Assembly: GCA_963788055.1 (NCBI GenBank)
Contig: CAWBFA010000004.1
Span: forward strand, 1-64,000
Origin: JACCTU01 sp963788055
GTDB taxonomy: Bacteria; Actinomycetota; Thermoleophilia; Gaiellales; Gaiellaceae
Direction: 5' to 3'
Length of the DNA stretch: 64,000 nucleotides
Shown: positions 8,488 through 17,066 of the stretch, piece by piece
Position numbering within the stretch: the stretch's first letter is position 1
How the letters are laid out: each line of letters starts with the position of its first letter
Translations under genes and position numbers: made by a program
Notes under the pieces: generated by a model
Database searches by the model: none
The model's input: only the letters and a program-made list of their open reading frames with translations
What the model was told of the DNA's origin: nothing

Positions 8488-8549
8488 GAGGGTTTGGCGA
8501 AACAGGCGCTGTGCCGCCGGGCGGCGCTGGGCGGCGCGAAGCCTCCTAG
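8484..8549. terminator. bidirectional terminator-like inverted repeat
   Basis: CTAGGAGG (8484-8491) and CCTCCTAG (8542-8549) form a perfect 8-bp stem whose arms contain the TAG stops of the SnoaL-like gene (plus) and purA (minus). The enclosed ~50 nt folds further (GTTTGGCGAAAC; GCCGC/GCGGC). There is no clean T-run, so it is a GC-type or merely structural terminator. Confidence 0.5.
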
Positions 8550-9847
8550 GGCCGCGCGACGGCTTCGAGCCCGCGCGGCGAGAGCACGCGCTCGCGCTCG
8601 GCACCGGTCCCGATCAGCGAAACCTCCACGCCGAGCTCACGCTCGACGAAGTCGACGTAGGCACGCGCGGGGCCGGGCAGCTCGTCGATCGAGTACACGT
8701 CGTCGAGCGCCTCTGCCCAGCCGGTGAGCGTCTCGTAGACGGGGTTCGCATGGTGGAAGTCGCTCTGGTGCGCGGGGAAGTCGCGGGTCTCGCTGCCGTC
8801 GCGGAGCCGGTAGGCGACGCAGACCGGAAGCTCCTCGAAGGCGGAGAGCACGTCCAGCTTCGTCAGCGCGAGCGAAGTGATCCCGTTCAGCCGAACGGCG
8901 TAGCGGAGTGCGACGAGGTCGAGCCAGCCGCAGCGCCGCTCCCGCCCGGTGACCGTGCCGAACTCGCCGCCGAGCTCTCGGACGCGCTCCTGGTCCGGTC
9001 CCTCGATCTCGGTCGGGAAGGGCCCTTCCCCGACCCGGGTCACGTAGGCCTTCGACACGCCGACCACGGCGTCGATGCGGTTGGGCCCGATGCCCAGGGC
9101 GACCGCCGCGTACGCGGCCACCGGGTTCGACGACGTGACGAACGGATAGGTGCCGTGGTCGAGGTCGAGGAGCGTTCCCTGTGCGCCCTCGAAGAGCACG
9201 AAGCGCTGATCGACGAGCGCGCGATCGACGAGCAGCGACGTGTCGGCGACGTACGGCCGCAGGCGTTGCGCGAGCCCCTCGAGCCGCGCAGCGACCTCGT
9301 CGAGGTCGAGCGGCTCGACGCCGTAGACGCGCTCGAGCCACACGTTCTTCTCCGCGAGCGCGACCTCGATCTTCTGCCGCAGGATCTTCGGGTCGAGCAC
9401 GTCCTGCACGCGGATCCCGAGCCGCGCCGCCTTGTCGGCGTACGCGGGGCCGATTCCGCGGCGCGTGGTGCCGATCTGCAGCCGCCCGAGCCGCCGCTCG
9501 CTCGCCTGGTCGATCGCCACGTGCCACGGCATGATCAGGTGCGCGTTGCCGGAGAGGTGCACGAGCCCTTCCGTCGCAACTCCGCGCCCGGCGAGCTCGT
9601 CGAGCTCGTCGAGCAGCACCTCCGGGTCGACGACGCAGCCGCCGCCGATCACACACTCCTTGCCGGACAGGATGCCCGAGGGCATCGCGCGGAGCTTGAA
9701 CGTCTCGCCGCCCACGATGATCGTGTGTCCGGCGTTCGGACCGCCCTGGTAGCGGCAGACGAGATCTGCGTGCTGCGCGAGCAGGTCGACGATCTTCCCC
9801 TTGCCTTCGTCGCCCCACTGCGCACCGACGATCACGGTCGCAGGCAC
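8546..9847 (-). CDS. purA: adenylosuccinate synthetase
   Basis: 433 aa from the GTG at 9847, matching the usual ~430. PurA joins aspartate to IMP using GTP on the branch to AMP. GAQWGDEGKGKIVDLL (residues 7-22) holds the catalytic Asp and P-loop; GPNAGHT, GTTRRGIGPAY and VGVSKAYVTRVG are in place. It is separated from purD by the oppositely oriented SnoaL-like gene, so it is a separate transcription unit. An 89-bp repeat ends 55 bp upstream of its start. Confidence 0.97.
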   Translation of the reverse strand: MPATVIVGAQWGDEGKGKIVDLLAQHADLVCRYQGGPNAGHTIIVGGETFKLRAMPSGILSGKECVIGGGCVVDPEVLLDELDELAGRGVATEGLVHLSGNAHLIMPWHVAIDQASERRLGRLQIGTTRRGIGPAYADKAARLGIRVQDVLDPKILRQKIEVALAEKNVWLERVYGVEPLDLDEVAARLEGLAQRLRPYVADTSLLVDRALVDQRFVLFEGAQGTLLDLDHGTYPFVTSSNPVAAYAAVALGIGPNRIDAVVGVSKAYVTRVGEGPFPTEIEGPDQERVRELGGEFGTVTGRERRCGWLDLVALRYAVRLNGITSLALTKLDVLSAFEELPVCVAYRLRDGSETRDFPAHQSDFHHANPVYETLTGWAEALDDVYSIDELPGPARAYVDFVERELGVEVSLIGTGAERERVLSPRGLEAVARP

Positions 9848-9902
9848 GCCAGGAGTCTGCCCGATCCGTCGGCGTGCTACGCCGAGGTGCATCGTGTGCT
9901 CA

Positions 9903-9991
9903 ATGTGATCTCGCTGCGACAGCGGCCGCGAAGCGGCCGCCTTTAGGTGCCAAGCGGTCGCGGATCCGCGTAAGCGGTTCGCGACTTGCGC
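9903..9991 (-). repeat. 89-bp two-hairpin intergenic repeat, copy 1
   Basis: On the minus strand this reads nearly the same as 52184-52272 on the plus strand, with only a handful of substitutions or 1-nt indels. Going downstream it has an imperfect hairpin (GTCGCGAACCGC / GCGGATCCGCGAC, loop TTAC), a conserved unpaired CGCTTGGCACCTAAA, and a second hairpin GCGGCCGC-TTC-GCGGCCGC. It starts 12 nt after the stop of the gene at 10004 and ends 55 bp before purA. Weaker similarity to the other copy continues through the 12-nt flank to the TAG stop. It could be a structured RNA, a terminator or a REP-like element. Confidence 0.85.
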
Positions 9992-10003
9992 CTCGACCAA
10001 CTA

Positions 10004-10219
10004 CTAGTGCACGAGGCTCGCGGGCAGCGCCCGGAGCACCCGGATCTCGTGCCCGCGCGGGCACGAGACGCGCCCGTGCTCCCGCTCCAACGCAAGCGTT
10101 CCCTCGACGGTTGCGCCGACGTACCCGCGGCTCGGCAGCTGTGCCGATGCACACGCCTCGCACACCGCCCGGAAGCTCGTCGCTCGGGGCGGGATGCAGA
10201 TCGTCTGCTCCGTGATCAC
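10004..10219 (-). CDS. small putative zinc-ribbon protein
   Basis: 71 aa, GTG start. No family recognised. CEAC near residue 20 and CPRGH near residue 53 are spaced like a four-ligand zinc ribbon (three Cys, one His or Cys). It follows dnaB in the same direction (24-bp gap) and precedes the intergenic repeat, so it may be the last gene of the ribosomal-protein/dnaB transcript. Role unknown. Confidence 0.6.
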   Translation of the reverse strand: MITEQTICIPPRATSFRAVCEACASAQLPSRGYVGATVEGTLALEREHGRVSCPRGHEIRVLRALPASLVH

Positions 10220-10244
10220 CCCATGTTCGTCTTCAACCCCATGG

Positions 10245-11654
<1,410 letters not shown>

Positions 11655-11757
11655 GGCAATCCCCACGCTGTGCAGGGAAAAGGACGGCCATGTTGCCAGT
11701 GGCACCGGACGGAGCTGTGGAGAGAAACCCCGCTCGGTGCGACAAGTTCATCCGAAA

Positions 11758-11785
11758 GTCCACAGGTGCGAACGCGCCTGTGGAC
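11758..11785. terminator. hairpin downstream of rplI
   Basis: GTCCACAGG / CCTGTGGAC form a perfect 9-bp stem with a 10-nt loop, beginning 6 bp after the rplI stop. On the minus strand it is followed by a short T-containing tail (ACTTTCGG). It probably ends or attenuates the rpsF-ssb-rpsR-rplI transcript before dnaB. Each arm contains TCCACAG, resembling part of a DnaA box, which is likely incidental. Confidence 0.5.
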
Positions 11786-11791
11786 GAGTCG

Positions 11792-12454
11792 TTACTGATC
11801 TGACTCGGATTCGGCGGCGACCGGCTCGGCGTCGCGCTCGGCGTCAGGCTCCGACGCGTCGGGCTCAGCGGACTCGGCCTGAGGCTCGTCGTCGGCGAGG
11901 AACTCCTGCACCTCGGCATGTTGTGCGGCTGCTGCGGCCGCTGCCGCCTCCTCTTCCTCGCGCGCCGCGACCTCCATCGCCTCGAGCTCCTCCTCGGGCG
12001 GCAGCTCACCGCCCTCGGGAACGACGAGCACCCGCACCTCGACCTGCACGTCGGTGAAGAGCTCGATCGGCACCGTGTGCCGCCCGATGCGCTTGATGTT
12101 GTCGATCCCGACCTTGCGGCGGTCGACGCGGACCTTCTCCTGTTTCCAGAGCTCGTCCACGATGTCCGTAGGAGTGACCGAGCCGAAGAGCGCGCCGGTC
12201 GGGCCCGCCTTCACGTCGAAACGCAGCTCCGCCTGGCCCAGCCGGTCTGCGATCTCGCGGGCCTGCTCGAAGCTCTGCGCCTCGTGCCGTGCACGCTGCT
12301 CCTCGCGCTTGCGGAGCTCGGAGACCTTTGCGGGAGTCGCCTCCTCGGCGAGCCGGCGCGGCACCAGGAAGTTGCGCGCGTAGCCGCGCGCGACGTTGAC
12401 CACGTCGCCGCGCAGGCCGATCTTCTCGACGTCGCTGAGGAGGATGACTTCCAT
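11792..12454 (-). CDS. rplI: ribosomal protein bL9 with an acidic C-terminal extension
   Basis: 220 aa against a usual 148-150. Residues 1-150 are a normal L9: N-domain MEVILLSDVEKIGLRGDVV and RNFLVPRRLA, long helix, and C-domain with GALFGSVT and KRIGRHTVPIELF. Residues from about 150 to 220 are low-complexity Glu/Ala/Asp (an eight-Ala run, then repeats of EP and AE) and predicted disordered. Start is an ATG immediately after the rpsR stop (TAG then ATG). Confidence 0.95.
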   Translation of the reverse strand: MEVILLSDVEKIGLRGDVVNVARGYARNFLVPRRLAEEATPAKVSELRKREEQRARHEAQSFEQAREIADRLGQAELRFDVKAGPTGALFGSVTPTDIVDELWKQEKVRVDRRKVGIDNIKRIGRHTVPIELFTDVQVEVRVLVVPEGGELPPEEELEAMEVAAREEEEAAAAAAAAQHAEVQEFLADDEPQAESAEPDASEPDAERDAEPVAAESESDQ

Positions 12455-12724
12455 CTAGCGTTCGCCCACGTAGGGCAGGAGCGCCATCTCGCGTGCGCGC
12501 TTGACGGCGACCGAGACCTGGTTCTGGTGCCGGCGGCACGCGCCGGTGATCCGGCGCGAGCGAATCTTCCCCTTCTCGGAGATGTATCGCCGAAGCTGGT
12601 TGATGTTCTTGTAGTCGACCTGCTCGATCTTGTCCTTGCAGAAGTAGCAGTTGCGCTTCCGCTGAGGCCCGCCCATCGGCGGGCGCTTGCGCCCTCGCTG
12701 CTCCTGCTGCTTCGGCTTCGGCAT
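12455..12724 (-). CDS. rpsR: ribosomal protein bS18 (C+ zinc-binding type)
   Basis: 89 aa from the ATG at 12724, which overlaps the ssb stop by one base (TGATG). The core KIEQVDYKNINQLRRYISEKG and RSRRITGACRRHQ is unmistakable. Cys26, Cys29, Cys63 and His66 give the zinc-ligand set of the C+ form, as opposed to the Cys-free form used under zinc limitation. The N-terminus is Lys/Arg/Gln-rich. Confidence 0.96.
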   Translation of the reverse strand: MPKPKQQEQRGRKRPPMGGPQRKRNCYFCKDKIEQVDYKNINQLRRYISEKGKIRSRRITGACRRHQNQVSVAVKRAREMALLPYVGER

Positions 12725-13161
12725 CAGAATGGGATGTCGTCGTCGGTGCCGGTTGGGGTGAAGTCGTCCTGGGTCGCGCCTGCCGGCACGAACTGCCGCT
12801 CGTCGCCGCCCCCGGCGCTGCCGCCCTCGCGGCTGCCGAGGAACTGAACGGTGTCGGCGATCACCTCGACCGCCTGTCGCTTGGTGCCGTCCTGCGCCTC
12901 CCACTCGCGCCAGTCCAGGCGGCCGTCGATCCCGACGGGCCGGCCCTTCGAGAGGAACTTCGCGCAGTTCTCGCCCTGGTTCCCCCAGACGGTGACGTCG
13001 AAGTAGTTCGGCTTCTCGCCCCACTCGCCGGTCGCCGAGTCCTTCTGACGGCTGTTCACCGCCAGGCGCAGCTTGCACACCGACGTCCCGCTCGGCGTGT
13101 GCCGCAGCTCGGGGTCGCGCGTGAGATTTCCGACCAGGATGACCCGGTTGATGTTCGCCAT
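12724..13161 (-). CDS. ssb: single-stranded DNA-binding protein
   Basis: 145 aa. The OB-fold opens MANINRVILVGNLTRDPELRHT, with the SRQKDS and WGNQGENCAKFLSKG segments typical of bacterial SSB. The C-terminal linker is Gly-rich and ends in the acidic tip DDDIPF that recruits replication and repair proteins. It lies between rpsF (12-bp gap) and rpsR (1-bp overlap), the usual place for a primary SSB. Confidence 0.97.
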   Translation of the reverse strand: MANINRVILVGNLTRDPELRHTPSGTSVCKLRLAVNSRQKDSATGEWGEKPNYFDVTVWGNQGENCAKFLSKGRPVGIDGRLDWREWEAQDGTKRQAVEVIADTVQFLGSREGGSAGGGDERQFVPAGATQDDFTPTGTDDDIPF

Positions 13162-13173
13162 GCTCTCCTCCTC

Positions 13174-13545
13174 CTACTCGTCCACGGACGCCGCGATCGG
13201 CTCCGGCTCATCCTGCACGTCTCGCGGCGGCGGCGCTACCGGCCGTCCGGGACTGCGCTGCACCCGCCGGACTGCCATGTGGCGCATCACGCCGTCGGTG
13301 ATCTTGAGGATGCGCGAGAGCTCGTCGAGCGTCGCCGGCTCCGCGGTCAGCTCGAACAGGTGGTAGACGCCCTCGTCTTTGTGGGTGATCTCGTACGCGA
13401 GCTTCCGCCTGCCCCAGGGCTCGTGGCGATCCCAGCTGCCGCCGCTCTTCTCGACCAGCTCGCGTGCCCGCTGGAGGATCTCGTCGCCCCGACCTTCCGG
13501 TAGCTCCGGATCCAACATGAGCAGAATTTCGTACTCGGTCCTCAA
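13174..13545 (-). CDS. rpsF: ribosomal protein bS6
   Basis: 123 aa; the S6 fold (YEILLMLDPELPE...GRRKLAYEITHKDEGVYHLFEL) fills residues 4-90, followed by a Pro/Asp-rich tail. The start is a TTG at 13545, supported by a strong Shine-Dalgarno (GGGAGG) about 8-10 nt upstream on the minus strand. First gene of rpsF-ssb-rpsR-rplI. The 114-bp region upstream, shared with the divergent gene at 13660, must hold its promoter. Confidence 0.96.
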   Translation of the reverse strand: MRTEYEILLMLDPELPEGRGDEILQRARELVEKSGGSWDRHEPWGRRKLAYEITHKDEGVYHLFELTAEPATLDELSRILKITDGVMRHMAVRRVQRSPGRPVAPPPRDVQDEPEPIAASVDE

Positions 13546-13659
13546 CTCCCGACACCTCCCCTTCTCTTGGTCTTAGGCGGCTCCGCCTGCCTGCGCCGCT
13601 CGGGATGAGTGACGGCGCGTGACGGAGCGAGAAGCGGCGGCCAGTGTAGCATCGGCCCA

Positions 13660-13965
13660 ATGCGGAGCCGGTTGGCGTGGCTGCTCGCAGGGTTCGGGAT
13701 CGCGGCGGCCGTCAGATCGCGGCTACTCCGCCGGGCACCCGCGCAGGCGCCTCCCCAGGAGCCCTCGCCGGAGCCTGACCCGCGCGCCGACGAGCTCCGC
13801 CAGCGGATCGCAGAGTCCCGCGAGGTCGTGGACGAACGGGCCACGTTCGAGGACGCAGAGACGACGATCGACGAGGTCCCGGACCCGGAGTCGCGCCGCC
13901 GGGACGTGCACGACCGCGGTCGGGCTGCGCTCGAGCGGATGCGCGGCGAGCCACCACCAGAGTGA
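13660..13965 (+). CDS. small membrane-anchored hypothetical protein
   Basis: 101 aa from the ATG at 13660; an upstream in-frame ATG at 13609 is less likely because it falls in the rpsF promoter region. Residues 3-18 are hydrophobic (RLAWLLAGFGIAAAV), followed by Arg, a Pro-rich stretch and a charged helical C-terminus (ADELRQRIAESREVVDERATFE). This suggests one N-terminal membrane helix with a cytosolic coiled tail. No family recognised. Confidence 0.6.
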   Translation: MRSRLAWLLAGFGIAAAVRSRLLRRAPAQAPPQEPSPEPDPRADELRQRIAESREVVDERATFEDAETTIDEVPDPESRRRDVHDRGRAALERMRGEPPPE

Positions 13966-13983
13966 CCGCAGCGCGGCGACGCG

Positions 13984-15108
13984 CTACTTCTGCTTGTCCT
14001 TCTTGTCCTTGTCCTCGCCGTCGTGCTTCTCGTGGCCCGGCGGCTCGGAGCTCCCTGCCGGCTCCGTCGTCGCCGCAGGCGCTTCGGGCTGGGGCGGCGC
14101 CGCCGTCGCGGGGGGCTTCGCCGCCTGCTTCGCGTGGCCCTTCGCCTTGGCCTTGCTCGGCTTCGGCTTTCGATCCGACGTCGCCTGGGCGGGTGCTGTC
14201 ACGGCAGCCTCCGAGACGGCGACCGCGGTGGGCTGAGGCTCGGGAGACGCAGGGGTAGGCGCAGGGGCAGGGGCCGGCGCAGGGGCAGGGGCCGGCGGGG
14301 GAGCTGGTGCAGGGGGCCGTGCGACCGGGGCCGGCCGAGCGACAACAGGCGGAGGCGGAGTCTGTCGGCTCTGCAGCGCGAACCGAGAAGGCTCCGGGGT
14401 CGAGCTCACGAGTGTCGCCCCAGGCTCTCCGGCCGGAGGCTCGGACTCTGCTGAGCCGGGCGGCGGCAGCGGCCGCAGCGCCCCTTCGGGGACGACGACG
14501 ACCGACGGCGGGGCTGCGAAGCTCGGGGCGGTGACGCCGCTACTGCGCGGCGCTCCCCCGTCGACGAGGACGGTCGGCAGCGCGAGCAGTGCGACGAGCC
14601 CGGCCAGCAGCCCGGTGGTGGCGAGCGCGAAGCGGTAGGGCGGTGGCCGGTTGCCGAGCGAGTCGAACGCCGCGCCCGCTGCAGCCATCGCGGAACGTGG
14701 ATGCCGGGCGACGACGGCCGTCCACGCCCCCCGGCGCCACTCCGACGGTGCCTCGTGGATCGCCGCGAGGAGGACGTCCCGGCCGAAGTCGTCGAAGTGC
14801 AGATCGCTTTGCGCCGCGGCTGACAGCGTCGCGATCGAACGGGCAGGGTCGCCCAGGAGTAGGTGGAGCGCGGCGGCGTCGGTGGCGAGAACGGCCGCCG
14901 ACGGCGGCAGCGACAGGGTTCCGAGGTTCAGCTCTGCGAGAGCGGCGTCGCCGGAGCCTTCGAGCGCGTTTGCATATGCGCGCGCCCGATGTCGTTCGTA
15001 CGCGAACGCCACCGTCACTGGGAGCCACGCGACGGTCCCGACGAGCGCGACGCGATCGCGGGCGAGCGCCGCGGCGTTGATGGCATGCCGAACTGTGGCG
15101 ACGTCCAT
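13984..15108 (-). CDS. membrane protein with Pro/Ala-rich and Lys-rich tail
   Basis: 374 aa. Residues 1-145 look like a helical repeat domain (alternating ALAELNLGTLSLPPSAAVLATDAAALHLLLGD), possibly TPR-like; residues ~163-183 form a transmembrane helix (FALATTGLLAGLVALLALP); the remainder is a long Pro/Ala low-complexity segment (PAPAPAPAPAP) and a Lys/Asp/Glu tail. The architecture suggests a cell-wall-spanning extracellular stalk. No family is recognised. It follows the amidase gene on the same strand, and an in-frame mini-ORF with a strong ribosome-binding site precedes it. Confidence 0.75.
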   Translation of the reverse strand: MDVATVRHAINAAALARDRVALVGTVAWLPVTVAFAYERHRARAYANALEGSGDAALAELNLGTLSLPPSAAVLATDAAALHLLLGDPARSIATLSAAAQSDLHFDDFGRDVLLAAIHEAPSEWRRGAWTAVVARHPRSAMAAAGAAFDSLGNRPPPYRFALATTGLLAGLVALLALPTVLVDGGAPRSSGVTAPSFAAPPSVVVVPEGALRPLPPPGSAESEPPAGEPGATLVSSTPEPSRFALQSRQTPPPPVVARPAPVARPPAPAPPPAPAPAPAPAPAPTPASPEPQPTAVAVSEAAVTAPAQATSDRKPKPSKAKAKGHAKQAAKPPATAAPPQPEAPAATTEPAGSSEPPGHEKHDGEDKDKKDKQK

Positions 15109-15111
15109 CGC

Positions 15112-15162
15112 CTACGTTCCCTGCCGCAGAACCTCGGTCGGAGGCACTGGTGCTCCGGCCAC
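15112..15162 (-). CDS. 17-codon leader ORF (or interrupted N-terminus of the next gene)
   Basis: GTG start, product MAGAPVPPTEVLRQGT, TAG stop. It is preceded by AAGGAGG four bases before the GTG, among the best Shine-Dalgarno matches in the window. It is in the same frame as the membrane protein at 13984-15108: TAG, one codon, then ATG. It may be a leader peptide coupling translation, or the true start of that protein interrupted by a stop codon or a base error. Confidence 0.4.
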   Translation of the reverse strand: MAGAPVPPTEVLRQGT

Positions 15163-15216
15163 GGTTCCTCCTTCGAGGTCAACGACCCCTATCGACCTGC
15201 TAGGACACCTCTCAGG

Positions 15217-15867
15217 TTAGTCCCGATTTGCGCGTCCTGCCAGAAATGCGGCCGCGCCGTCCGCAAGCCCCTCTGCGACTCGAGCTCGGTACGAGGCCGA
15301 GTGAAGCAGGCGCGCTTCCCCGGGGTTCGTGAGGAACCCGGTCTCCACCAGGACGACGGGCACGTCCGACCAGTTGAACCCGGTGAGATCGCCACGCGGC
15401 TGGAGCCCGAGGTCCCGGGCACCCGTCGAGCGGACGACCGCCTTCTGAACGAGGCGAGCGGCACGCAAGCTTCTCGCGTACACGTCGTCGGTCCAGCCGC
15501 CGCGGAGGGCGGGATAGAGCGTGTGGACACCGCGGAGCGATCGATTCGTCGACCCGTCCGCGTGGATGCGCAGCATCAGCGACGCGTTTCGCGCGTTGCA
15601 GAACCTCGCGCGTTCGATGTTGCCGCCGGCGTAGCCGCCACGAATACGCGTCATCGCAACACGGATGCCACGTGCCGCCAGCTGCGTACGGGTACGCAGC
15701 GCGATGTCGAGCGCCACGGCAGCCTCGCTAGGAGCACCGCCGGGGTCCTTGATCTTCAGTGTGGGCGAGCCGGGTCCGATCGGCTCCCGCTGCGCGCCGA
15801 CCCGGGCGATCGTGCCGTGCCCAGGGTCGATGCAGACGAGCGCGGCGGCGACAGCCTCGAGGATCAC
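15217..15867 (-). CDS. N-acetylmuramoyl-L-alanine amidase (Amidase_3)
   Basis: 216 aa. Zinc-site motifs of the AmiC/CwlD family are in order: CIDPGHG (His), E in the SEAAVALDIA segment, LMLRIHADGS (His) and VLVETGFLTNPGEARLL (catalytic Glu). These enzymes cut the bond between MurNAc and L-Ala. The first ten residues are hydrophobic but too short for a clear signal peptide, so export is uncertain. It overlaps the malQ stop by 4 bp. Confidence 0.92.
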   Translation of the reverse strand: MILEAVAAALVCIDPGHGTIARVGAQREPIGPGSPTLKIKDPGGAPSEAAVALDIALRTRTQLAARGIRVAMTRIRGGYAGGNIERARFCNARNASLMLRIHADGSTNRSLRGVHTLYPALRGGWTDDVYARSLRAARLVQKAVVRSTGARDLGLQPRGDLTGFNWSDVPVVLVETGFLTNPGEARLLHSASYRARVAEGLADGAAAFLAGRANRD

Positions 15868-17063
15868 GCGCGCCCCGCCCCCTCGGCCGCATCACGCAGA
15901 CGCGAGGCGAGTTCGTCGCTTGTCTCGCCCCGCTCGAGCCGCCAGGACCAGTTCCCGGTCTCCAACCCGGGCGTGTTCATGCGGGCGTCGCTCCCGAGGC
16001 CGAGTACGTCCTGCATCGGAACGATCGCGAGCGCGGCGACCGAGGAGTAGGCGAGCTCGATCAGCGACCAAGCGGGATCGGCCCGGTCGAGCCCGGTCGA
16101 CGCACGCTGGGCCGCGCTCAGCGAGGACCACCACCCGGCTGCCGTGTCGTTGTCGTGCGTTCCCGTGTACACCACACCGTTCTCGCGGTGGTTCTCGAGG
16201 CGATGCGGGCTCGAGGCGTCGTCGGCGAAGGCCCACTGCATGACGTGCATCCCGGGCAGCTCCAGCTCGTCGCGCAGGCGCTCGACGGCGCGCGTGATCA
16301 CTCCGAGATCCTCCGCGATCACGGGCAAGTCACCGAGCTCCGCTGCGACCACGTCGAAGAGCGCACGGCCCGGGCCTCGGCGCCAGCGCCCGGACCTGGC
16401 AGTCGCAGCGTCCGCCGGGACGGCCCAGCAGGCGACGAAGCCGCGGAAGTGGTCGGCCCGGGTCAGGTCGACGAGGTCGAACGTCCGCCGGAAGCGCTCG
16501 ATCCACCAGCGGAACCCCTCCGCTCGGAGCGCCGGCCAGTCGTACAGCGGGTTGCCCCACAGCTGCCCGTCCTTCGTGAACTCGTCGGGCGGGACGCCTG
16601 CAACCTCGCCGGTCAGGAACAGCTCGGGACGCGACAGGTGGTCGGCGCTCGCGGGCGCGACGTAGATCGGCAGGTCGCCGATCAGGCGCACGCCGTGCTC
16701 GGATGCGTAAGACCGGAGTGCGCTCCACTCCCGTGCGAAGCGCACCTGGTCGGCGATCGCGTCGTCGCCTGCGAACGCGGCCCAGTCCCCGATCCAGTAG
16801 GCCTCACGCGACATGAACGCCTCGAGCTCTTCCGGCTCGACCGGTGCGTCCGGTTCGGCCAGCAGCCCGCTCCAGCCCGCGAACGCGGACGCGGACTTGT
16901 AGGGCGAGCCGACCTCGTCGGGCGGGCCGAGCGGCAGCACCTGCCACCAGGACTGCCCCGCGGCCGCGAGCCAGTCCACGAACGCGTAGGCGTGTTCACC
17001 GATCCGGCCGTCGGGCAGGGACGTTGGGTGCAGCAGGATTCCGCTCGAGCGTGAAAGGTTCAC
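15864..17063 (-). CDS. malQ: 4-alpha-glucanotransferase (compact form)
   Basis: 399 aa, clearly shorter than the ~500 aa of Thermus-type amylomaltases. GH77 markers are present: RSSGILLHPTSLP at the N-terminus, the nucleophile Asp in TRADHFRGF, acid/base Glu in VIAEDLG and third Asp in GTHDNDT. The shortening lies between SAFAGW and the catalytic core, where larger forms have an extra subdomain. It disproportionates maltodextrins. The GTG start is only 3 bp from the divergent glgE start and no earlier in-frame start exists. Confidence 0.92.
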   Translation of the reverse strand: MNLSRSSGILLHPTSLPDGRIGEHAYAFVDWLAAAGQSWWQVLPLGPPDEVGSPYKSASAFAGWSGLLAEPDAPVEPEELEAFMSREAYWIGDWAAFAGDDAIADQVRFAREWSALRSYASEHGVRLIGDLPIYVAPASADHLSRPELFLTGEVAGVPPDEFTKDGQLWGNPLYDWPALRAEGFRWWIERFRRTFDLVDLTRADHFRGFVACWAVPADAATARSGRWRRGPGRALFDVVAAELGDLPVIAEDLGVITRAVERLRDELELPGMHVMQWAFADDASSPHRLENHRENGVVYTGTHDNDTAAGWWSSLSAAQRASTGLDRADPAWSLIELAYSSVAALAIVPMQDVLGLGSDARMNTPGLETGNWSWRLERGETSDELASRLRDAAEGAGRA

Positions 17064-17066
17064 GCC

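Noticed and set aside
9920..9945. CRISPR or IS terminal repeat explanation for the 89-bp element
   Set aside because: No spacers, no tandem array, no transposase frame and no target-site duplication can be seen at either copy.
11700..11790. Several TCCACAG/CTGTGGA words near dnaB resembling DnaA boxes, possible origin
   Set aside because: Two of them are arms of the terminator hairpin after rplI, spacing is irregular, no AT-rich unwinding element and no dnaA/dnaN/rpmH nearby.
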